Shown here: positions 39,201 through 47,115 of the stretch, piece after piece
How positions within the stretch are numbered: the first letter of the stretch is position 1
Layout of the letters: each line of letters begins with the position of its first letter
Assembly (NCBI RefSeq): GCF_900103255.1
Contig: NZ_FMWS01000016.1
Location: 1 to 64,000 of the forward strand
Source: Gilliamella bombi
Lineage (GTDB): Bacteria; Pseudomonadota; Gammaproteobacteria; Enterobacterales; Orbaceae
Direction of reading: 5' to 3'
DNA length: 64,000 nt
Position numbers and translations under genes: made by a program
The notes under the pieces: generated by a model
What the model saw: the letters and a program-made list of their open reading frames with translations, nothing else
Database searches by the model: none
What the model was told of the DNA's origin: nothing

Positions 39201-40060
39201 AATTTACCCCCGTTTAGGCATCCATTATTCCAATTCACTGTTAATTGAGGTGTATATAACTCAACACCTTGAGCCAATTGGTTTGGAATAAAAGGCTGTT
39301 CACTATGATGTTGCCCTGCATCTAAAATCGCCTGAACAAAATCCTGCCTAACCCATTTTAATCGATCAATGGTTTGTTCTTCCGATTCGATTTTAAGATA
39401 TAACCCTTCCATCAAGTCAGAGTTATCGCATTGTTGCCAAGCTTTGCTTAAGTCAAGCTTTTCACGCATCACGATTTGTTCAAAGCAAGTACGCCAATTA
39501 GCGGTTTTAGCCAAAGATGGTTTGACTAACGCCAATAAATCGCTCAATTTAGAAGGTGCAATCCCTGCAAATAACACAGGTACCGATAAAACAGGACCAT
39601 CAGCTAATAATTGATGTCGCTTTAGGGTAGATAAAAAACAGTTTTGTTGTCTATCCCAAATATCAAACTCACAAAAATAGTGCGGTAAAGCATCATAAAA
39701 AATAGCATGTTTTTTGTGTAACCATTCACCATAAAGGATATAGCGATCTTCTAAACGCTCAAGTAACCAATATTCATGCACGCAAGCCCAGTGCTTTAAA
39801 AGGTTAAATTGGCGTTCTCGTGAACCACCTATTAAGTAATGTCCTCGAGATTGAAGCAACAGCTCACCACTAGCTGAAAAACTAATAGCACAGTTTGCTC
39901 CATCAAGTTTTTCTTCAATAACGATATATTGACCAGCTAATTGCTTATAAGGACGTTGTCCATGTTCACTATCACCAAACTGTAAGCGTGAGCTTTCTAG
40001 GTGCGGTGTTCGTGGATATTTAATTAATTCTAAATTTTGAATATAAGATTCCATTGTCAT
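39197..40060 (-). CDS. ATP-dependent RNA ligase family protein
   Basis: Covalent nucleotidyltransferase of the T4 Rnl2-like RNA ligase family. With the start at 40060 it has 287 residues. Motif I is EEKLDGAN with nucleophile K51; motif III region LYGEWLHKKHAIFYDAL and CEFDIWDR; motif IV EGLYLKIE; motif V LKWVRQDF. The start at 40060 has GGAGA 8 bases upstream; the longer reading frame adds 12 residues without a ribosome-binding site. Coupled to the HD-Pnk gene downstream, it would seal the ends that HD-Pnk heals (5'-phosphate, 3'-OH). No CRISPR, toxin or rtcB gene is adjacent. Confidence 0.82.
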   Translation of the reverse strand: MTMESYIQNLELIKYPRTPHLESSRLQFGDSEHGQRPYKQLAGQYIVIEEKLDGANCAISFSASGELLLQSRGHYLIGGSRERQFNLLKHWACVHEYWLLERLEDRYILYGEWLHKKHAIFYDALPHYFCEFDIWDRQQNCFLSTLKRHQLLADGPVLSVPVLFAGIAPSKLSDLLALVKPSLAKTANWRTCFEQIVMREKLDLSKAWQQCDNSDLMEGLYLKIESEEQTIDRLKWVRQDFVQAILDAGQHHSEQPFIPNQLAQGVELYTPQLTVNWNNGCLNGGKL

Positions 40061-40862
40061 AATGTTTTCTCCAAAAAAATAAGGGAAAACCGACAAGGCA
40101 AAAATCTATAGATTGAATTGCAACGAAAGGGCTTAGATAATACTAAGCAAAAGACAATATGATAGAAGATACCAAGTCGGCATTAAGATAAAGTGTTAAC
40201 TACAGGCATTTTGCCACCTCGCTATAACAAAAAATTCAGGTTAAAAAAACGGCGCTATTATCAACAGTTGCTCATGCTTTGTCAAGTTTAATTATAATAA
40301 ATAATCATTTATGGAAATAACTAATTATAAATTATTTGTTTTTGCAAAAAATACAAATAAAATCAACACTCTAACTGACTATTTTTGCTACAACCCTTTA
40401 TCAGCTCTGGGCTTATTCTAATGCTAGATTAATGACTATATTAACCTTTAAGTGTTGTGAAAAATCGGAATGTTTTTCTATAAAACAGTTTAGATATTCA
40501 ATTGATTTTATTAAATTTTTATTGGTTATTTTTTAATAGAATTAAATAATTATAGTCCGTTTTTGGGGATTTTGTATTTAAGTAAAGTCTATGTGGATGA
40601 GGTTAAGTTTCGGACGTTTTAACTTTTGGGAAAATAAATAACGCTAGAGTCAACATCCGAAACATTACATTTAAAACTTACCCTTTTAATGCCAACCATG
40701 CCTATGCGTAGTCGGTCGGGAGCATTTTTTGACTTTCAGTCATTAATGCAGTCATACCTGCTCAGCGTCCAACTGAGCGAGGGCTGGGTTCTTTGTTAGA
40801 TTACCTCTATTTGTACCAGAATCGCCCCTTCGCCCTAAGGATTAAGGACTAAACGCTAAAAA
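40061..40862. other. about 800-bp non-coding region upstream of the RNA repair cassette
   Basis: It holds the promoter of the ligase/HD-Pnk pair and the end of the adhesin transcript. Seen: a perfect 12-bp palindrome AATCTATAGATT at 40103-40114, 43 bases before the ligase start; a segment at 40501-40520 matching 42796-42815 at 19 of 20 bases; and a hairpin GCTCAG / CTGAGC near 40760-40780. The part at 40680-40860 is visibly more GC-rich than its surroundings, but no coding remnant was recognised. Confidence 0.5.
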
Positions 40863-42404
40863 CTAAGGTGTGGTGCAAACAGCATAATAGCCGAAGGTGG
40901 CACCCATGTTATTGCTATTGATATAGCCTGTGTCGGAGTAGACATAAAACTGACTGTTAGATATGGCATCACTCATCCAGTAACCATAGTGGGAGTGGGT
41001 GCTGTAGGCGAAGTCCGCATCAGCATAATGAGACATGTAGCCCCACTCCGTGAAAAATCCAGCTCCAATTCGACGCTGGTAACCATTCCAAACTGAAGAA
41101 GGCGTGGCGCCAGAAATAGGAACACTAGCTGTTCTGACTGCATTGGTTAAATCTCTTACCTGCGAAAGACGATACCCCAAACGACTACACCATGTTGTTT
41201 GAACAGGAACTGTATCGTATTTACTTCCTCGGTTAACAAACCACTGCTTTAACTTAAATCCATACCTTACCACTACATTATTACTACGATCCTTTCCCAC
41301 TAACTCAAAGGTTTTTGGTAACCTTGGCTTAGCTATTCGATTAGGATTAGGGTTGTTCCATTGATTTCTTGCCTCTGGACCTGTTAGCCTAACACGAGCT
41401 ACGGCTTTTCCCTTATCCCAATTAGGAATCCACCTATCATTAGGTACAACATTTGCCACTGTTGCAGTAATTCCCTCATGCGTGACAGGTGCCCATGTCA
41501 ATTCATTTATATCTACTCCACTTATGAGTAAATCAAAATATAAATTATGCGCACCTGTAGTTGGGAAATTTAAATCGTAAGATGATGAACTTGTAGATTG
41601 AGTTAGAAAACCCTTAGTAGTACTCCATATGCTAGATGGGCCAGCAAATTTAGGATTGTCGTTAGAATCGATACCAGTCGTACCACCATATAGCAAATTC
41701 GGCCTGACCGAACAAATAACTGGTTGTGGCGGCGGAGTGATATAATACACCGCAGTACCTTCACTGAAAGTACTACTTTTGGGCACGCCATACTGCGTTG
41801 CTAAACTACCTCCCGTACTACTTAATGTTATCTTATAAGGTGCCTTACAAATATCTAATGCATCACGACGACTAACGGTATTACCATTTTTATCCGTAAA
41901 TGATACCGATATATTCCCCATTGCCGTTACCTGATTATCACCATCATCATCGCCCCATTTACCCTGTGTCACCAAATCATTTAAGCTCACTGAATCAGCT
42001 GGCTGGACTATCATATCGATATTAGCCAAAGTATCCCCTATATTAGGTAACTCGATTGGCACTGTCGATGATGGAGGATTATTTTGCGGTGTGAATGTTC
42101 GTCCATTTGATAATTTAATAGTTAATAAGTCATCTGTTTTAGTCACTTTAGTAACACCGCCATCAAAAGTTAAATAAGGCGCAGTACCATGAATGCGCTC
42201 AGAAGTCGTGGCCGATAATGCCTGCGATTCAAAAGAGTATGGCAATAACAACAATAGCGCTAATACCAATGGAACTTTTGAAAATAATTTTATGGATAAT
42301 TTCGAAGATATAAATGAGTTTCGTGCAAAAACTCGTCGAATAGGGTTATTTGATAAATTTAAGACGTAGGTTAGCCAGTGCTTGTGCCTTGTGCCTTGTG
42401 CCAA
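40863..42404 (-). CDS. secreted adhesin-like protein, phase-variable 5' end (currently out of frame from ATG)
   Basis: A long frame of 513 codons. After a basic N-terminal stretch comes a signal sequence (VPLVLALLLLLPYSFESQALS, about 44-64). The mature part is Ser/Thr/Asn rich with four Cys. The last about 120 residues (WCSRLGYRLSQVRDLTNAV, GAGFFTEWGYMSHY, YWMSD, ending YYAVCTTP) resemble the C-terminal lectin-like domains of intimin/invasin-type adhesins; no beta-barrel anchor is present. The frame opens only at TTG 42404 without a ribosome-binding site. A good site (GAGGAA, 42423-42428) and ATG (42418) lie upstream in another frame and stop after 15 codons. One more GGCACAA unit would join them. 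Identity as an adhesin is inference. Confidence 0.7.
   Translation of the reverse strand: MAQGTRHKHWLTYVLNLSNNPIRRVFARNSFISSKLSIKLFSKVPLVLALLLLLPYSFESQALSATTSERIHGTAPYLTFDGGVTKVTKTDDLLTIKLSNGRTFTPQNNPPSSTVPIELPNIGDTLANIDMIVQPADSVSLNDLVTQGKWGDDDGDNQVTAMGNISVSFTDKNGNTVSRRDALDICKAPYKITLSSTGGSLATQYGVPKSSTFSEGTAVYYITPPPQPVICSVRPNLLYGGTTGIDSNDNPKFAGPSSIWSTTKGFLTQSTSSSSYDLNFPTTGAHNLYFDLLISGVDINELTWAPVTHEGITATVANVVPNDRWIPNWDKGKAVARVRLTGPEARNQWNNPNPNRIAKPRLPKTFELVGKDRSNNVVVRYGFKLKQWFVNRGSKYDTVPVQTTWCSRLGYRLSQVRDLTNAVRTASVPISGATPSSVWNGYQRRIGAGFFTEWGYMSHYADADFAYSTHSHYGYWMSDAISNSQFYVYSDTGYINSNNMGATFGYYAVCTTP
42382..42402 (-). repeat. three 7-bp tandem repeats (GGCACAA) at the adhesin start
   Basis: TTGTGCC three times on the plus strand, that is GGCACAA on the coding strand, located between the ATG (42418) and the body of the gene. 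A unit of 7 is not a multiple of 3, so each gain or loss shifts the frame. Four copies (or one) put the ATG in frame with the 513-codon frame; three do not. Confidence 0.9.
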
Positions 42405-42428
42405 AAATGATACTGCATTACGTTCCTC

Positions 42429-43093
42429 GTGTCAAGTAATATTTTGTTTTATTTGGATTTTTTATAATTATTCGCTTATTTTCCTATAGCAATAAGAGTA
42501 TAGCCGTTTAAAAAATAGTTGGCTAGTTTTTTGGCGGACTTTTTTGTAAAGAAATGTAAAGATGAAAACGATTCGGTTTTATAGATAGGTTAATTTTATA
42601 ATTAAAATAGGGTGTTATGTTTCCGTCATTTTGAGATTTGGTGAAATTATTAATATCTACACCTACATTCCAGCTCACCCTATTTAGTGGAATAACCTCG
42701 CTTAGCTATTGGCACATTTAAACCCCATGGTAAAGCGAGTATATTAATCTTGTGGTATTGTTAGATTTTTTGCTCTAAAAACCTTCAGGTAGAGTATTGA
42801 TTTTATTGAATTTTTTTATTTCGTTTTTTTTAATTAAATCAGACAGTTATAGAGGACAGTGGTATTGTTTGAAGTAGTGGTTTTAAATATTTTTCCCTTT
42901 TGGGGAAATGAGTAGTATCGGTGGTAACATCCGATCCAAACATCCTTGTTTGGCGTACTACCTTACTCAGTTGCTGCGTATTCTAACGCCAAAATAAGGT
43001 AGATATAGGTATTTGGTTGTTATAGAAGCTGTTTTTTCCTTTATTACTAGTACCAATAACTGAAAAAAACTCAAATAGGTATGTTTTCAAAGC
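42429..43093. other. non-coding region upstream of the adhesin with structured elements
   Basis: AT-rich with no credible coding region in six frames. Contains the 42796-42815 segment shared with 40501-40520, the hairpin CCAAACA / TGTTTGG (42936-42953), and two interleaved 8-bp complementary pairs at 42949-43002. It would be read on the minus strand as the 3' region of the response-regulator transcript or the leader of the adhesin transcript. Confidence 0.5.
42936..43002 (-). other. interleaved-stem (pseudoknot-like) sequence element
   Basis: TTTGGCGT (42949-42956) pairs with ACGCCAAA (42986-42993), and CTACCTTA (42958-42965) pairs with TAAGGTAG (42995-43002). The order is a-b-a'-b', the topology of an H-type pseudoknot, with 1-nt gaps. 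The first arm also overlaps a competing 7-bp hairpin (CCAAACA / TGTTTGG, 42936-42953). Whether it is transcribed is unknown. Confidence 0.45.
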
Positions 43094-43124
43094 TAGTATT
43101 TTATCTGAAACAGATAAAATACTA
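43094..43124 (-). terminator. hairpin at the end of the citrate response-regulator gene
   Basis: A perfect 14-bp stem (TAGTATTTTATCTG / CAGATAAAATACTA) with a 3-nt loop includes the stop codon of the response regulator. It is AT-rich and lacks a proper T run on the minus strand, so it may stabilise the 3' end rather than terminate. Confidence 0.5.
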
Positions 43125-43823
43125 TTTCCCTAAACGTTTATATAGCCTTTCTGGTCGTCCAATTTTTCCATGATTAAGTTCGACTGTTAATAATTTGATT
43201 TGTACACAATATTCTAAATATCGCCTAGCGGTCGTTTTGCTAATATTGGCTTTTTCGACTATTTCGTCAACAGTGAGTGCTTTATCGGTTTGCATAAATA
43301 AGTCTTTGACTTTTTGTAGTGTGATTTCTTCAATCCCTTTGGAGTGGCGGTTCATATCAACAAAATCTTTAGTTTGCAAATTGAAAAGTTCGTCTATTTT
43401 TCGTTGATTGACATGTTTTTGTAGGCTTTGTCGGTATAAAAATAGTTCAAAACGCTCAAGCGAGTGTTTTAGCCTTTGGTAAGATACGGGCTTTATTAAG
43501 TAGTCAAAAGCGCCATAACGAATCGCTTTACTACAAGTATCCATATCACTTGCGGCTGTAATAAAAATAACATAGCAATCTAGATGATTATTTATGATGT
43601 ATTCAAATAATTCTATTCCTTTGCCGTCAGGTAAATAATTATCGAGTAATATTAAGGTCGGTTTTAGTTTTTCTACCATTATTTTAGCTTCTTCTAGTGT
43701 TGAAGCTATTCCAATTACTTTAACCTTTGTATCTTTTTGAATAAACTCTGCATTTAGTTCTGCTAAAATTGGCTCATCTTCAACAATAAGCACTTTGATA
43801 TTATCTTCTTGAAATTGATTCAT
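43122..43823 (-). CDS. citB: CitB/DpiA-family response regulator of citrate fermentation
   Basis: 233 residues. The N-terminal receiver domain has the acidic pair ED at 15-16, phosphoacceptor D61 (LILLDNYLPDG), the Thr in FITAASD and Lys in YLIKPVSY. The C-terminal winged helix (about 165-230: VDEIVEKANISKTTARRYLEYC) is typical of the CitB/DcuR family. It is 15 bases downstream of its sensor kinase and divergent from citS, as in Klebsiella citAB/citS. Expected to activate the citS and FAH-citCDEFX promoters when citrate is present. Confidence 0.9.
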   Translation of the reverse strand: MNQFQEDNIKVLIVEDEPILAELNAEFIQKDTKVKVIGIASTLEEAKIMVEKLKPTLILLDNYLPDGKGIELFEYIINNHLDCYVIFITAASDMDTCSKAIRYGAFDYLIKPVSYQRLKHSLERFELFLYRQSLQKHVNQRKIDELFNLQTKDFVDMNRHSKGIEEITLQKVKDLFMQTDKALTVDEIVEKANISKTTARRYLEYCVQIKLLTVELNHGKIGRPERLYKRLGK

Positions 43824-43838
43824 ATAATTGCCTTTTTA

Positions 43839-45428
43839 TTATTTAGGTATAAATACAGAAAAAATTGTTCCATAAGGGGTATTATCTTCAAATGTAATAT
43901 AACCATTGGCCTTTTTTATATAGGTCGAAACAAGGTGTAAACCAATACCGTGTTCTTTACCTTCTTGCGATGTGACGCCAGGTTCGAAAATTGAATCGCG
44001 AATATTTTCATCAATGCCACAGCCTTGATCAGTTACCTCTAATACAACTTCATTTGTTGCGTCGCTTAGATAGAGATAAATGGTTTTATCACCACGATCA
44101 TTTTTTAAGCTAGCATTAAAAGCATTATCAAGCAAATTTCCTAAAATTGACATAAATTCTATTTCGGTGATAAGTGAAGGTAATGCATTTAATTGGCATG
44201 CTGGATCAAATACTAGATTTAAGCCAATTTCGTGTGCTTTTGAATATTTGCCAATTAATAAACCACATATAGCCGGCACATTAAAATGTTTGGTAATAAA
44301 GTCTAAATTACTTTGGTTATCGGCAGAATGCAATGCAATAAATGATTGCGCTTCATCATACCGTTTCATATATATTAAACCTGATAGCGTTGCTAACCAG
44401 TTAAGATGTTCATGCCTTAATGCGCGTAAATTATCGACATATTGTGTTACTTGCGTTAATTGCATACTTAATACATTAATATCATCAAAATTACGAAAAG
44501 TAATTACCCAGCCTTGAATTTTATCATCAATAACCACTCGAACTCGGCTGGCAATAACAATCATGTTATTGAAATAGCATATATGATCGTGTATGTCTTC
44601 AGTTTGATTTTCTTTTTTGTAGATAAAGTCACTTGAGGTGATAAATTCGCTTAAATCATGTTTATGTAACTCGTCATCATTTATCTTAATATCTAACATT
44701 GTGCGAGCAGATTGATTAATATTGATAATTTTATAATTAAGATCAATGGCGATAACACCTTCAAAAATCGATTCCATGATCGACTTTTGGCTTTTTACCA
44801 GTAGTGCGATTACTTTAGGCTCTAAATTGAACATCTGTTTTTTAATTGCTTTTGAAAAACAATATGAAAAGATAAATAATGCTAAGAATAACAAAGAACA
44901 AAAAATGATAAACGGTATAAACTGTTTTATATGCAATGCATAAATACCATCAATCATATAACCGACCGAGACTATACCAATAATCTTACCGTTTTCAATA
45001 ATTGGAGCTTTCCCCCTTAATGCTAAACCAAGAGAACCCTCACTAATAGTGATGCTACTATTACCGTTAAGAACCTCTTGATTATCCCCTCCTACCATGG
45101 GGGAATCTAAGGGGCTATTAGCTGTATGAAATAAACGGTTAGCATTAGCATCGCCAATAACAATATAGCTTGCATCACTTTGTTTAAATATATCTGTGAT
45201 TAAATTTGCTATTTTATTTGTATCTTTGTCTTTGACATATTCAATTAAACTTGGTAAAACAGATAACTCTTTTGCTTGAATTTGCGCTTTTTCGCCCAAA
45301 CTTCGATACAAATTTATTTCAGTTGTGTTCCAAATATAGCTTTGTAATAGCACAAGAACAATCAACGAAAAAAACAAAAGCGATAAAAAAAGTTTTGTGG
45401 TAAACGATAAGTGGATTTTCCTTCGCAT
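43839..45428 (-). CDS. citA: CitA/DpiB-family citrate sensor histidine kinase
   Basis: 529-residue membrane sensor. TM1 (about 12-30), periplasmic PAS-like citrate-binding domain (about 40-165, with SLGLALRGKAPI and GIVSVGYMIDGI), TM2 (about 170-190), cytoplasmic PAS (about 205-320, SIMESIFEGVIAID), then a DHp helix LRALRHEHLNWLATLSGLIYM with the phosphoacceptor His, and the HATPase domain with N-box LGNLLDNAFNASL, G1 EVTDQGCGID and G2 GKEHGIGLHLV. Partner of the response regulator directly downstream. It is divergent from citS across 184 bp. Confidence 0.92.
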   Translation of the reverse strand: MRRKIHLSFTTKLFLSLLFFSLIVLVLLQSYIWNTTEINLYRSLGEKAQIQAKELSVLPSLIEYVKDKDTNKIANLITDIFKQSDASYIVIGDANANRLFHTANSPLDSPMVGGDNQEVLNGNSSITISEGSLGLALRGKAPIIENGKIIGIVSVGYMIDGIYALHIKQFIPFIIFCSLLFLALFIFSYCFSKAIKKQMFNLEPKVIALLVKSQKSIMESIFEGVIAIDLNYKIININQSARTMLDIKINDDELHKHDLSEFITSSDFIYKKENQTEDIHDHICYFNNMIVIASRVRVVIDDKIQGWVITFRNFDDINVLSMQLTQVTQYVDNLRALRHEHLNWLATLSGLIYMKRYDEAQSFIALHSADNQSNLDFITKHFNVPAICGLLIGKYSKAHEIGLNLVFDPACQLNALPSLITEIEFMSILGNLLDNAFNASLKNDRGDKTIYLYLSDATNEVVLEVTDQGCGIDENIRDSIFEPGVTSQEGKEHGIGLHLVSTYIKKANGYITFEDNTPYGTIFSVFIPK

Positions 45429-45520
45429 TTTTGTATTTTCTTTTCAAATTAAGTCCAAATAAGTGTATCACAGCATAAAAAAACATATATCCTTTAAAAC
45501 CATAAAAACCACAGTTAATT

Positions 45521-45536
45521 TATGATTTATATCACA
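45521..45536. promoter_or_regulatory. candidate CRP-cAMP site in the citA-citS divergent promoter
   Basis: TATGA-TTTATA-TCACA has one mismatch to the TGTGA-N6-TCACA consensus, 77 bases upstream of citS. Catabolite control by CRP is known for the Klebsiella cit genes. A second TCACA half site lies near 45467. An activation role is inference. Confidence 0.5.
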
Positions 45537-45612
45537 AAAATTTCATTAATTTTTTGTAAATATACCCGCCAATAATTTCGAATAAATCAACTTATTTTGG
45601 AGAAAAAAATTA

Positions 45613-47028
45613 ATGGTGAATTTTAACTCATCTGAGAAAAACATTAATGAAAAAGAATCAACAGGTAAGACTGCTACAGAAAATCTAACAGGTTGGCCAT
45701 ATAATTGGTGGCGACTAATGGATAATTATAAAATTGGTGTAATCCCACTTCCATTATTTATTATCGCTGGTATTCTTATTTGTGTAGAAGTGTTAGTAAC
45801 AGGTAAATTACCTAGCGAAATAGTTGTAATGGTGGTAACGTGTGGCTTCTTTGGCTTTTTATGTGGCGAAATTGGTAAACGCTTACCGATTGTTGGAAAA
45901 ATGGGTGCTGCCGCAATTTGTGCAACCTTTATTCCTTCTGCATTAGTTTATTATGGTATTCTTCCTAAACCAATCGTTGTTGCAACAGAAAAATTCTATG
46001 AAGATACACATATTCTTTATTTATATATCTGTTGTATCATCGTGGGTAGTATTATGAATATGGATAAGAAAACACTTATCCAAGGGTTCTTAAAGATTTT
46101 TATTCCAATGCTATGTGGCGAAATTGTTGGGATGTTAGTTGGTATAAGTGTAGGTTATTTACTTGGCCTTAATGTAGCTCATACATTCTTCTTTTTAGTA
46201 TTACCAATTATGGCTGGTGGTGTTGGTGAAGGTGCTATTCCACTATCAATAGGTTACGGTGATCTACTGGGTATTAAAGATGGTTTAAGCCGCGTGTTAC
46301 CTATTGTTATGTTAGGGGGATTAACAGGTATTATTTGTGGTGGTATCCTTAACCGTATTGGTAAAGCTTATCCACACTTAACAGGTAATGGTAAATTATT
46401 CCCAGAAAGTGATAACACCAATACCTCTGATAAAAAAATGCTTAAATCTGAAATAGTTATTGATGTAACAACTTTTGCCTCAGGTGTACTTTTAGCCACA
46501 CTACTGTATATGATTGGAATGCTTGTCAAAGCGGTAACAGGTATTCCTGCACCTGTAGGAATGTTGTTTGCAGCTGTTTTGGTAAAACTAATATCGGGTG
46601 TATCACCAAAAGTATTGAGTGGTTCACAAGTGGTTTATAAATTTTTCCAAACATCTGTTACTTATCCAATTTTATTTGCGGTAGGAGTGGCTGTCACTGA
46701 ATGGAAAGACATTATTGCAGCTTTCACACTAACAAATTTAACGGTTATTATTTGTACAGTTGTTAGCCTAGTTACAACTGGTTTCTTTGTTTCGAAGAAA
46801 TTAGGCATGTATCCGATCGATGCAGCTGTTATTTCTTGTTGCCAAAGTGGGCAAGGAGGAACAGGCGATGTAGCTATTTTGACAGCAGCAGAACGTATGG
46901 AATTAATGCCATTTGCACAAATTGCTACCCGCATCGGAGGTGCAATTAATGTGTCTTTATCGTTACTAATACTTGCCCATGTTTTATTAAAATATAACTT
47001 AGTTAGTATAGCCGATTTAATAAATTAA
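45613..47028 (+). CDS. citS: 2-hydroxycarboxylate transporter family citrate:sodium symporter
   Basis: 471-residue inner-membrane symporter of the 2HCT family. An N-terminal hydrophilic segment of about 35 residues precedes 10-11 hydrophobic segments. The two re-entrant-loop signatures are visible: GGVGEGAIPLSIGYGDLLG (about 200-218) and CQSGQGGTGDVAILTAAERMELMPFAQIATRIGGA (about 413-447), the latter with the Arg that binds substrate carboxylate in CitS. Citrate is the likely substrate given the cit context; malate or other 2-hydroxycarboxylates are possible. GGAG lies about 10 bases before the start. A strong terminator follows. Confidence 0.92.
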   Translation: MVNFNSSEKNINEKESTGKTATENLTGWPYNWWRLMDNYKIGVIPLPLFIIAGILICVEVLVTGKLPSEIVVMVVTCGFFGFLCGEIGKRLPIVGKMGAAAICATFIPSALVYYGILPKPIVVATEKFYEDTHILYLYICCIIVGSIMNMDKKTLIQGFLKIFIPMLCGEIVGMLVGISVGYLLGLNVAHTFFFLVLPIMAGGVGEGAIPLSIGYGDLLGIKDGLSRVLPIVMLGGLTGIICGGILNRIGKAYPHLTGNGKLFPESDNTNTSDKKMLKSEIVIDVTTFASGVLLATLLYMIGMLVKAVTGIPAPVGMLFAAVLVKLISGVSPKVLSGSQVVYKFFQTSVTYPILFAVGVAVTEWKDIIAAFTLTNLTVIICTVVSLVTTGFFVSKKLGMYPIDAAVISCCQSGQGGTGDVAILTAAERMELMPFAQIATRIGGAINVSLSLLILAHVLLKYNLVSIADLIN

Positions 47029-47041
47029 GTTTAATCACTAA

Positions 47042-47071
47042 AAAACAACCTTAGTTTATACTAAGGTTGTT
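47042..47071 (+). terminator. intrinsic terminator after citS
   Basis: A perfect 13-bp stem (AAACAACCTTAGT / ACTAAGGTTGTTT) with a TTAT loop is followed by ATTTTAT. It separates citS from the FAH-citCDEFX operon, so the operon needs its own promoter or read-through. Confidence 0.85.
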
Positions 47072-47115
47072 TATTTTATAGTTACAATTAACAAAATAGC
47101 TTTTAAGGAGTTTTC

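Noticed and set aside
40680-40860. Insertion-sequence or gene remnant in the more GC-rich part downstream of the adhesin
   Set aside because: No transposase-like or other recognisable peptide in any frame and no terminal inverted repeats; only a 6-bp hairpin.
40061-40862. Sigma-54 (RtcR-type) promoter before the RNA ligase
   Set aside because: No TGGCAC-N5-TTGC match was found on the minus strand.
42382-42404. Treating the adhesin as an ordinary gene starting at TTG 42404
   Set aside because: No ribosome-binding site precedes the TTG, while a good site and ATG stand 14 bases upstream in another frame with a 7-bp repeat between. I report it as phase-variable instead.
42949-43002. Integron attC site
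   Set aside because: The complementary arms are interleaved rather than nested, and no GTTRRRY core or cassette structure is present.
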